Of a DNA stretch of 64,000 nt, positions 56,849 through 64,000 are shown piece after piece (the stretch's first letter is position 1; each line of letters starts with the position of its first letter). The stretch comes from Actinomycetota bacterium. Its GTDB lineage: Bacteria; Actinomycetota; Acidimicrobiia; Acidimicrobiales; JAMCPL01. Below the pieces are notes generated by a model, which saw only the letters and a program-made list of their open reading frames with translations, did not search any database and was not told the DNA's origin. Location: positions 23,104 to 87,103 of the forward strand of contig JAMCPL010000021.1 in NCBI GenBank assembly GCA_023379675.1. Reading direction: 5' to 3'. Position numbers and translations under genes: made by a program.

Positions 56849-59614
56849 TCATAAGGGCGGCGCACTCCTGTGTACGACCGCAGAGGCTGTTCTTGACATT
56901 CCAGGCGGCATAACCTTATTCCCTTGTTCCGATGTACCTCGCGTCGAGAGTTGCTCACCAGGCAGCATGTCCAGGACGCGGGAGAGCATGCGGCCTGAAA
57001 GCTGCGATCCGCCAAGGGATGGCGGTATCGCCAGGGTCTGCGTTGTACTGCGCGTCGCTGGCTTCCACGTTTCGGTATGCCATCCTCTTTTCTTTGCAAG
57101 AGCGGAGAGTCTTTGATCCGCGTTCACAGCTACAGGGAATCCAACGGCATCCAGTAGAGACAGATCTGAGACTGAGTCGGCATAGGCAACAGACTCGGAC
57201 AGTTCCAGGTCGTGCGTGCGGGCATAGCGAGCAAGCAGGAGCGCTCGCGCTTCACCGGTAGGTGGTGGCGTTTCCAGCCCGCCGGAGGCTTGACCGCCTG
57301 ACACCGCCAACCTTGCACACAGTATTTCGTCGAAGAGTGGGCGCAACGGTTCCACCAGGAAGTCGAGAGAGCCGGTGACGAGCACCGTCCGGTGTCCCAA
57401 CGAACGGTGTTTCCTGACTCGGGCGAAACCTGCTGGGTAGGATCTTGCCATCAAGAACGAGTGGAAGAACTCCATGGCGTCCTCACGCAAGGCTTCTATA
57501 CGTGCTCCTTCATAGTACCTGTAAAAAGTGCGCAGGAAGTCACCCCTGTCCTTGCGGTCCAGCGCCCAGAGTCGTGGTATCTGTAGAGCAAGCCTGGATG
57601 CTACCGCGAGGCGGTCTACACCTTTCTGGCGCCTCATGGCGAGCCATAGGTAAGAATCCACGACGTTTGCCGATATGAGGGTGTTTTCGAGGTCGAAGAC
57701 TGCCATCTGGCGTTCTGGGGAGAGTATGGCCTTCATCGAGCGTTCTGATCGTGGGATACTACGTGGCCTGGACGGCGTTGTGCGTACCCGTGCATGAGTG
57801 ACGATTGAGGGGAGGTGGATCTCTCGCACGTATTCTGACCAGCGAATCGCTGCAGGGTCGAAGCAGTATTCCCGTCTGTCGTCCTCGTGCATCTGGTTGT
57901 AGAGCGACAGGAGATTGTCTACCAGAAATACAGCATCTGTCTCAGTATATGCGCCGTACAACTCGGCGTAAGTGAGCGCTCTCTCGGCCCTGGTACGCTG
58001 GTCTTCCAGCTGGGCGGCAAGTTCCTGCCCGCGCGAGTGTACCGGGATCGATCCAATAAGACTTTCGAGGCCGGCCAAGAACTTGATCGACCTTTTCAAC
58101 TGGGCTTGTACTCTCCCGCGTCCAGGAAACGACCATTCAGGTACGTCGATGGGCTGGCCATCGGCATCATAGAGGGGCGTAGCGGAGAACCATTCCTTTA
58201 CCAGATCGACCAGTTCACCGTAGCGCAGGGGGTTCCTCGATCCGGTTGCCACGTGGTATACGGCAGGAGTCCATCCTCCGATTCCAGCACCTTCCGTCTT
58301 AGCCGTTGGCATGTGGCCCTTGGAAGTTTGCCTACCACCAAGGGCTGGTTCAGGCTGCAGGTCAGGTGGTGTGGCAGGTGCCGAGTCAGGTGCCGAGTCA
58401 GGTGGCATGCCTTGCGGTCCCCTTGCCGCTACTGCCATGATCGCGGAAACCACCATGTCCACGGGGATTACATCAATTATTCCTTCAGGGATGCCAGGGA
58501 ACTCCTTCAGCAGGCCTCGAGCATAGGAGATGATTATCGGTTCGGCCATGCGGAACCCTCTGATCCACCCTGGCGTAGGCCGTGCCAGTGCGGACTCTAT
58601 TATTGATGGCCGTACTATGGAGATGGGTATGTCTCGGTAGTCGTTGACGAGCAGTCTCTCTCCCAGCGCTTTGGTGAATGCATATGCATCGGGCCATCCC
58701 ATAGATTGAGATCGCACCTTTCCAGCGTCCACCAGCGATTTCTTAACCCACTCTTCTCGGAGGCGTTCGACTCGCTCGGCCAGGAGATGAGGACCGGCGG
58801 ATCCCAACTCCTTCCGGGCAACCCTTGTGAAACGATCCAACTGGTCAGGGTGCCGGGATGCAGTTTGAAGATCAGATCGTAGTCTTCGAGCGGTATTTAT
58901 TTCCGCATCTATGTCGACTTCGGTGGTGACAGTCGTGGATGTGCGCGATGAAGCGCTTCTTGCCATGGCCTCGGTTGCCAATATTTCTGCAGCTTCCCCC
59001 TGATGCGTGCCTGCCACGTACGCAGTGGATATCGATATCAGGTGGGTAGGGTCACTCCCCGGTATGAGTTTCCGTCGTAATGGCGCAGCGTCCCGTATCG
59101 CCTGTGCCACCCTGGTGGGTCCGAGCAGGTTGATCTCCACTGCCATGTCGATAGGGGAGTCGAAAGCCACCGCTGCAGCGGAGTGTATGGCGATGTCACA
59201 TCCTGCGAGCATCTCCATGCCGTGCTCGTCAAGACCAAGGTTGGAGTGAGTGACATCACCGGCGACGACAGTAACTCTCGGCAGTGCTTCGGTTGCAAAC
59301 CTGTCACCCAGCTCCCTGCGCAACTCGTCGAAGCAGTCGTTCTTGAGTATCTCTCGCTCTGCCCTGCGCTCCGGCGACGTGCGTGAGGATGGCCGGATCA
59401 ATAGGACCACCTGGCAACTGTCTACACTGTGCAGGATGCGCTCCACAAGAGCTGTACCGAGGAAACCGGTTGCACCCGTGATGAAAATACGCTTGCCGTG
59501 CAGGGCGTCTGCAATGCGCGGTATAGGGTCGATGGAGTCCACGTTCCGACAGGCGCGATGTGAATCCCCTTCGGGCGTATGGCTTGCGTGTCCCTGGTTA
59601 CGGTTGTTGACCAC
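56849..59614 (-). CDS. Fatty acyl-CoA reductase-like SDR fused to a HAD-IB hydrolase
   Basis: 921 aa from GTG. Residues ~38-560 are an extended SDR of the acyl-CoA-reductase/thioester-reductase type: KRIFITGATGFLGTALVERIL, VTVVAGDVTHSNLGL, CDIAIHSAAAVAFD, HLISISTAYVAG and YAFTKALGERL with the YxxxK pair near 310. The C-terminal ~280 residues are a HAD-IB phosphatase-like domain: AVFDLENTLIS (nucleophile Asp641), VLVTGSLDFLVEPL and AYADSVSDLSLL. The acid two residues after the nucleophile is Glu643, where most HAD phosphatases have Asp. Such SDR-HAD fusions occur in actinobacteria next to acyltransferases. First gene of the operon. Confidence 0.87.
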   Translation of the reverse strand: MVNNRNQGHASHTPEGDSHRACRNVDSIDPIPRIADALHGKRIFITGATGFLGTALVERILHSVDSCQVVLLIRPSSRTSPERRAEREILKNDCFDELRRELGDRFATEALPRVTVVAGDVTHSNLGLDEHGMEMLAGCDIAIHSAAAVAFDSPIDMAVEINLLGPTRVAQAIRDAAPLRRKLIPGSDPTHLISISTAYVAGTHQGEAAEILATEAMARSASSRTSTTVTTEVDIDAEINTARRLRSDLQTASRHPDQLDRFTRVARKELGSAGPHLLAERVERLREEWVKKSLVDAGKVRSQSMGWPDAYAFTKALGERLLVNDYRDIPISIVRPSIIESALARPTPGWIRGFRMAEPIIISYARGLLKEFPGIPEGIIDVIPVDMVVSAIMAVAARGPQGMPPDSAPDSAPATPPDLQPEPALGGRQTSKGHMPTAKTEGAGIGGWTPAVYHVATGSRNPLRYGELVDLVKEWFSATPLYDADGQPIDVPEWSFPGRGRVQAQLKRSIKFLAGLESLIGSIPVHSRGQELAAQLEDQRTRAERALTYAELYGAYTETDAVFLVDNLLSLYNQMHEDDRREYCFDPAAIRWSEYVREIHLPSIVTHARVRTTPSRPRSIPRSERSMKAILSPERQMAVFDLENTLISANVVDSYLWLAMRRQKGVDRLAVASRLALQIPRLWALDRKDRGDFLRTFYRYYEGARIEALREDAMEFFHSFLMARSYPAGFARVRKHRSLGHRTVLVTGSLDFLVEPLRPLFDEILCARLAVSGGQASGGLETPPPTGEARALLLARYARTHDLELSESVAYADSVSDLSLLDAVGFPVAVNADQRLSALAKKRGWHTETWKPATRSTTQTLAIPPSLGGSQLSGRMLSRVLDMLPGEQLSTRGTSEQGNKVMPPGMSRTASAVVHRSAPPL

Positions 59615-59741
59615 CTATATTGTTTACCATAAGCACGGGCAGGCTGCATTACTGATGGCTGTGGCTGCTCCATAGCGCGCCGTAGCGGTACTGGCCCAGG
59701 CAGGAGACGCAGCGGCGTTCATTCGAGACGGGTTTCAATTG

Positions 59742-60464
59742 TCACCGGGTACGCCGCTTTGAGGTTTGCGTCGCCGATCGTGGTGGCGTATACCGCCTCG
59801 AAGCAGTGGGCGTACGCCGGGCCTCCTCGTCACGCCCTGTCTTGCTCCACCTCCTTCCCCACCGGGAATTGGATGGCTCATCTTGCCTGCTTTGCCTGGA
59901 GGAGGAGGATCGGCTGGTTCCTGCAGCCTGTAGGGCGGTCTGTGCTTCACGCTGGATTTTCATCGCTCTCCATATCAGCCATGCCCCCAGGAAATAGAAG
60001 GGTATTGCGAACAGTAGGTCCGCACCGAAAGAGAACCCAGTGAACAGTACGGTGAACCCCAGCAGTGCCCTGCGTCTTATCCAGGATGCAAAGAAGATCA
60101 GCCCGGCGAGCAGAAGGCCAACTACCAGGTATATGGCTACTCCCTCTGGTCCCAGTTGGCCTTTGTGGGGTTTGGCAGGATGCACGAGTATTGGAACGGT
60201 GAGTAGTAGCCAGAGTACTGCGGCGATAACTGCCGCTATGAACCCGTAGCGACGTTCCCTGTCATCTATTCGGTTCACTGCTTCCTTGACGAGATTTTTC
60301 CCAGCTTTCCTGCTGGTGGTGGATACGGTATTCGGGGCCCCCGGCTTTCCGCCGACCTGCTCTCCGCCTAGTTCATGAGCATTTCCTGGCGCGCTGTCGA
60401 GTGTATGCTCACTGCCAACGGGTAGGGGATCCGGCAGATCTCCGTTTGGAGGATAGTTCTTCAT
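59742..60464 (-). CDS. Membrane protein of unknown function
   Basis: 240 aa from ATG. A polar Pro/Gly-rich N-terminus (~70 residues) is followed by four hydrophobic segments (YGFIAAVIAAVLWLLLTVPIL; GVAIYLVVGLLLAGLIFFASW; ALLGFTVLFTGFSF; LLFAIPFYFLGAWLIW). A very basic Arg/Ser/Thr tail (GRRWSKTGRDEEARRTPTAS, KRRTR) ends it. No family is recognised. It lies 127 bp upstream of the SDR-HAD gene on the same strand and could be part of that transcript, but the spacing does not prove it. Confidence 0.65.
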   Translation of the reverse strand: MKNYPPNGDLPDPLPVGSEHTLDSAPGNAHELGGEQVGGKPGAPNTVSTTSRKAGKNLVKEAVNRIDDRERRYGFIAAVIAAVLWLLLTVPILVHPAKPHKGQLGPEGVAIYLVVGLLLAGLIFFASWIRRRALLGFTVLFTGFSFGADLLFAIPFYFLGAWLIWRAMKIQREAQTALQAAGTSRSSSSRQSRQDEPSNSRWGRRWSKTGRDEEARRTPTASRRYTPPRSATQTSKRRTR

Positions 60465-60576
60465 CGTACCGTGTCTTTACTGTCTTTGCTGAGCGTTGCC
60501 ATAACGTACAGATTAGTGGTTCGGCTCGCAGGTAACAGTTCGCTGGATCCCTAACCGCCCGCCCGCCGGTTTCCCA

Positions 60577-62844
60577 CTACTGCTCTCCGCGTATAATCGA
60601 ACGCGCACCTGCAGCTACGTCAGCCCAGACTAGAGCTCGTATGATGTCCTGCGCCTTGAGCACGCTCATGGCGGTGGCGAAGAGTATATTTCCTTCTCGT
60701 TCTATGCTTATAACAGCTACGCCAGGAAGGCCCAAACTCTTGATCGATTGACCGACCAGTGACGAGTTGGCAGCCAATCGCTCTTCCATGATTATGATAT
60801 TTCGCGGTAGCCTTTCCAACCTTTCGGTGTCCACTTGGAGCAGTTTCCTATAGCCATTCACTATGTCGCCTACCGACACAGTACCCACGACACGCCTGTC
60901 ACGATCCAGCACCGGTACCCACTGCAATTCTGATTGCTGGATAGCATCGAATGCCATGTCGAGGGTCGCTTCTGCTTGTACTGTAGGCGAGGTGGCGTCC
61001 ACTATGCGGTTCAACGTCATGGCACCAGCCCCTTCTGTGCCTCCCATTGGACTTACCGAGTTGCCGGTCTCGACGTCGCCGTCTGGCTGCTCGGTTCCAT
61101 CTCCTGGATTGAGTGTTTGTCGTTGTTCAGGATGTCCCGTACTCCCTGGCTGCTTTGCAGCGTCCGGCACAGATGCCTGCACTGCCTGGCTCATGACATC
61201 CATCCGTTGCAATTCTTCAGCGGAGATCGTGCCGGCATAGAGTCCTGTAGGATCGGTAACAGGGGCGCCCGGTAGGTTGCTTTCCATGAGCAGGCCATGG
61301 GCCTGATGCACGGTATCGGTATCTCGCAGGATGAGCCGGGGGGTACGCATGATGCCTGCAACGCCTATGGCGCTCAACATCGGGAGCCCAGAGCGAAGCT
61401 TGCCGGATATGGAATCTGCCGAAGTATGCAGCTGTGCTTTGTATATTGTTTCGTCGAAGTATTTCACTATCAGAGCTGCTATTCCAACAGCGACCAGCGC
61501 AGGAGCAATAATGGCTATTGACCCTGTCATCTGAGCGACCATTATTATGACCGCTAGTGGGGCCCTGGAAATACTCCCGAAGCAGGCCATCATGCCTACC
61601 ACCACAAACGGTGCAGCACTGTGTGTCATGCCGGGAGCGATAGGCTCCAGTAAGCGCCATACGGCCATTCCAGTGAAAGCTCCTATAACCATTCCTGGGC
61701 CGAATACCCCGCCCGATCCACCCGATCCGATGGAAAGTGCCGTTGCTGCGATTCTTGCCAGAGGCAGTACGATGACAATTGCCAGGGGCAGGCTGAGCAG
61801 CTGTGAATCCAGCCCTTTCTGTATCCATCCGTAACCGGTTCCGAGCATTTCCGGTAATCCGAGCGCCATCAGTCCTACTAGCAGGCCGCCTATGGCCGGC
61901 TTCAGCTTGGGCGATATGTGGAGGCGATGAGCGAGATGGACGGTTCCGTAAAATACTTTGGCATATAACGTGCCTATGAGTCCAGCTACTATGCCCAGTA
62001 TCAGGAACCAGACAAGCTGTATAGGCTTGTCGAACACATAAGGGGCCGGCAGTGCGAACAGCGGCTTGAAATTTTCGAATGCACCGAAGATGACATAAGC
62101 CACCACGGATGCCACCAAGCCAGGCAGTAACGCAGCATAGTTGAAATCGTCAGAGTATACGATGTCTGCAGAGAGTACGGCACCCCCTAGGGGAGCGCTG
62201 AAAATAGCCCCTATGCCTGATCCTATTCCGACCGACACCGCCAACCTGCCATCTTCCGGTGATAGATCCAGTGTTCTGGCGAGGAAGGAGCCGAATCCGG
62301 CACTTATCTGGGCGGTAGGTCCCTCCCGGCCTCCCGATCCTCCTGATCCGATGGTGGCTGCGGAAGCTATCACCTTGATGATTACCGCGCGTATCCTGAT
62401 TCCCCTTGGCCGGTGATGCACGGCGTCGATTGCAGCGTCGGTGCCATGTCCCTCCGCTTCAGGCGCCCAGGTGAACACGAGGAGACCGGAGATCAGTCCG
62501 CCTAGACCGACCACCAAGGGTAGCGCCCATGGTCTGATGTAATGTGCGGAACCGGCAGCGTTGCCTTCACTTGCCGGCGTGGGAATCCTGTAGCCCGCAA
62601 GTAGGCCGAGAAAGAAATGAGTTGCCAGAACCAGGGTTGTGTAAAACACCACTGCCCCCAGCCCGGCCGCTACGCCTATCAGAGAGCCCAGGATGAGCCA
62701 CTTTACGATGTAGGGCTGCCGGGTTATGTGAGCTCCGGCACGGCTACCGGCGAGCCGCCATCCTTGCTTGCCGCGGGTGAGCAGCACGCTGGCCCATCCT
62801 CTGGTTCCATACACTATTGGACCGCGTGAAGATTCTCTAACCAC
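60577..62844 (-). CDS. ClC-family chloride channel/antiporter with CBS and RCK_C domains
   Basis: 755 aa from GTG. The ClC core (~residues 45-480) shows GSGGSGGREGPTAQISAGFGS, with the gating Glu of GREGP kept, GIGSGIGAIFSAPLGGAVLS, GSGGSGGVFGPGMVIGAFTG and ISRAPLAVIIMVAQMTG. A pair of CBS domains follows (LILRDTDTVHQAHGLLMESNLPG; ATLDMAFDAIQQSELQWVPVLD), interrupted by a ~60-residue polar insert. A C-terminal RCK_C/TrkA_C-like module ends it (LAANSSLVGQSIKSLGLPGVAVISIEREGNILFATAMSVL in this area). The gating Glu suggests exchange of anion for proton. CBS and RCK_C imply nucleotide-type control. Confidence 0.93.
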   Translation of the reverse strand: MVRESSRGPIVYGTRGWASVLLTRGKQGWRLAGSRAGAHITRQPYIVKWLILGSLIGVAAGLGAVVFYTTLVLATHFFLGLLAGYRIPTPASEGNAAGSAHYIRPWALPLVVGLGGLISGLLVFTWAPEAEGHGTDAAIDAVHHRPRGIRIRAVIIKVIASAATIGSGGSGGREGPTAQISAGFGSFLARTLDLSPEDGRLAVSVGIGSGIGAIFSAPLGGAVLSADIVYSDDFNYAALLPGLVASVVAYVIFGAFENFKPLFALPAPYVFDKPIQLVWFLILGIVAGLIGTLYAKVFYGTVHLAHRLHISPKLKPAIGGLLVGLMALGLPEMLGTGYGWIQKGLDSQLLSLPLAIVIVLPLARIAATALSIGSGGSGGVFGPGMVIGAFTGMAVWRLLEPIAPGMTHSAAPFVVVGMMACFGSISRAPLAVIIMVAQMTGSIAIIAPALVAVGIAALIVKYFDETIYKAQLHTSADSISGKLRSGLPMLSAIGVAGIMRTPRLILRDTDTVHQAHGLLMESNLPGAPVTDPTGLYAGTISAEELQRMDVMSQAVQASVPDAAKQPGSTGHPEQRQTLNPGDGTEQPDGDVETGNSVSPMGGTEGAGAMTLNRIVDATSPTVQAEATLDMAFDAIQQSELQWVPVLDRDRRVVGTVSVGDIVNGYRKLLQVDTERLERLPRNIIIMEERLAANSSLVGQSIKSLGLPGVAVISIEREGNILFATAMSVLKAQDIIRALVWADVAAGARSIIRGEQ

Positions 62845-63004
62845 TTGGACACGACCTTCGTAGCAGCATAAGTTCTACTGCCGGCATCTTTCCCATGGCT
62901 TTTTGAGATGGCTTGCGGGATACACGCTGGTCGAGTTGTGGTGTCCTTACCGTTACTACATCAGCGGTGCCATTGGTGCTGTCTGTATCGTCGCGGATGT
63001 ACAT

Positions 63005-63607
63005 TCACGTGAAAAGTCCGACATAGACGTCGGATTCATCTCCACTTGCTCGCGATAGGGCCGACAACGCCTCGTAGAGTGCAGGCCATGTGTCTTCTGG
63101 AACCCGGTCCAGTACTTTCGACAGCTCAATTCCTCTTGCTTCCAGTACCTGTCCGACCAGTGCCGCACCCAGTTTTGTCAAAGTCAGCCTTAGCTTCCGC
63201 CTGTCGTTTCCCACACTGTGCTTGGCAACCAGCCTCTTCGCGCATAGTCTGTCCATCATCCTGGTGGCTGTGGACGGATTGACGTTCAGTTCTTCCGCCA
63301 CTTCGGCTGAGGATAGCGGGCCACGGTGGTAAAGGAGAACCAGCGTTCTGTACTGCGGGAGAGTGACATCGTAGCCGGTGCTTGCGAGAGATCGGGCCGT
63401 AATGGCTACAAGCGACCTGCTGGCCACCAGCATTGCTTTGACCATGTCTGCACGCTCAGCGACACCCTTTTCCAGGACCGAAGGGGTCAGATAGTCGCCG
63501 GATGATACATTCGCGTGGGCATCCCATGTATGGTATGCCTGGTATGAACTTTTGGCCATCGATTCGTCAGGCATGTGTATACCGGGCGTGTTTCGGGGAA
63601 CATGCAA
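63005..63607 (-). CDS. MarR-family transcriptional regulator
   Basis: Up to 200 aa from a TTG; ATGs at 63574 and 63559 are alternative starts and none has a clear ribosome site. The winged helix is at ~residues 85-160 (LPQYRTLVLLYHRGPLSSAEVAEELNVNPSTATRMMDRLCAKRLVAKHS, then the wing NDRRKLRLTLTKLG). Flanking helices would form the dimer. Two overlapping palindromes 44-64 bp upstream are likely operators, so it probably represses itself and perhaps a divergent gene to the right. The ClC gene downstream on the same strand, 160 bp away, might be cotranscribed. Confidence 0.9.
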   Translation of the reverse strand: MHVPRNTPGIHMPDESMAKSSYQAYHTWDAHANVSSGDYLTPSVLEKGVAERADMVKAMLVASRSLVAITARSLASTGYDVTLPQYRTLVLLYHRGPLSSAEVAEELNVNPSTATRMMDRLCAKRLVAKHSVGNDRRKLRLTLTKLGAALVGQVLEARGIELSKVLDRVPEDTWPALYEALSALSRASGDESDVYVGLFT

Positions 63608-63650
63608 ATTCCGACATCACAAAGTCGAGGATGTAACGTGATAACCTATA

Positions 63651-63671
63651 TTGCATAATGCAATTATTGCA
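63651..63671. promoter_or_regulatory. Overlapping near-palindromes, putative MarR operators
   Basis: TTGCATAATGCAA (63651-63663) and TGCAATTATTGCA (63659-63671) are each palindromic except at the centre and share TGCAA. The size and position upstream of the MarR gene fit autoregulation. Confidence 0.6.
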
Positions 63672-63726
63672 CACTGCACGTACAGTGGCAAGCTGGCGCT
63701 TCGATGTGTGCGACAAAAGGCCCTAT

Positions 63727-63758
63727 CGAGAGAGCGAGCGAGAGAGAGCGAGCGAGAG
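63727..63758. repeat. Simple GA/GC repeat
   Basis: A purine-rich stretch built from GAGA and GCGA units, roughly two 16-bp copies of one another. Confidence 0.8.
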
Positions 63759-63805
63759 TAATGTAATGCCGCAGGATGAATAATCACTATTGATTATATA
63801 TTATG

Positions 63806-63820
63806 ACGATATATTATCGT
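63806..63820. promoter_or_regulatory. AT-rich palindrome before the right-edge open frame
   Basis: ACGATA-TAT-TATCGT is a perfect 6-bp dyad with 3-bp centre, 21 bp before the ATG at 63842. It could be an operator in a promoter region rich in TATA-like sequence (63790-63815). Confidence 0.4.
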
Positions 63821-63841
63821 GGCAGAAAGAGGGATCTCGTT

Positions 63842-64000
63842 ATGTCCAGATCATGGGATATACCGGCAGTTCGTAACCATTCACACACCCGACGGTCCGA
63901 CCCAGCGGGTCAGAGCGGGTGGTGGAGAAGCGGGGAGTTTGGTGGCGGTGGTGGGATCAGGTGCGCATCGGTGTCGCCGTCTCCCAGGGTGCGCAGGCGA
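63842..64000 (+). CDS. Possible partial gene running off the right edge
   Basis: From an ATG with AAGAGGG 8 nt upstream, 53 codons stay open to the end of the window. The peptide begins MSRSWDIPAVRNH and becomes Gly/Arg/Ser-rich; no family is recognised. The ribosome site and upstream palindrome favour a real start, but composition is not convincing. Confidence 0.3.
   Translation, partial: MSRSWDIPAVRNHSHTRRSDPAGQSGWWRSGEFGGGGGIRCASVSPSPRVRRR

Overview
The window reads as chromosome of a moderately G+C-rich actinobacterium, most likely of the Acidimicrobiia. This is inferred from the actinobacterial-type RpoB and RpoC, an N-terminal-GNAT/acyl-CoA-synthetase fusion, class II DAHP synthase, and a secreted protein with GYW-type repeats plus a GH25-like domain. 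Start codons are mixed ATG, GTG and TTG. At least two genes look leaderless.

Layout. 1-18571 (+): clpP (partial)-clpX-folC-ndk, then the elongasome genes mreB-mreC-mreD-PBP2 (no rodA follows), then RNase E/G-rplU-rpmA-obg-proB-proA, and a MoxR ATPase/VWA pair. 18572-31271 is accessory-like: a 35-bp minisatellite, tRNA-Gly, a secreted repeat protein, a 65-aa membrane protein, class II DAHP synthase with a GT4 glycosyltransferase, tRNA-Cys, a 36-bp direct-repeat pair, and tRNA-Val next to an integrase C-terminal remnant. A four-gene ABC exporter/two-component operon and a truncated DUF1801 gene follow. 31272-45467 (+): an unknown acidic protein, a zinc-ribbon membrane protein, a 128-bp MITE-like element, then secE-nusG-rplK-rplA-rplJ-rplL-rpoB-rpoC with good sigma-70-type promoters before rplJ and rpoB. 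45478-52961: an S51-like protein lacking the catalytic serine, a secreted cyclophilin, a SqdB-like UDP-sulfoquinovose synthase, an ArsR regulator, a glutaredoxin, groES and the GNAT/acyl-CoA synthetase. 52947-59614 (-): a four-gene lipid-looking operon (acyl-CoA-reductase-like SDR fused to HAD, zinc alcohol dehydrogenase, LarA-like protein, PlsC-like acyltransferase). 59742-64000: a membrane protein, a ClC channel with CBS and RCK_C domains, and a MarR regulator with palindromic upstream sites.

How they work together. Most of the window is housekeeping: proteolysis, wall elongation, RNA processing, ribosome and RNA polymerase synthesis, proline synthesis. The accessory stretch around 24-31 kb carries marks of past integration: an integrase remnant beside a tRNA, direct repeats and gene debris. 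The least conventional unit is the 53-60 kb operon. Its four activities could form one pathway on an acyl or alkyl lipid, but the LarA-like and HAD parts have altered active-site motifs, so the reaction is open. Coordinates of starts are my choice from ribosome-binding sites, overlaps and family length; no database search was possible.
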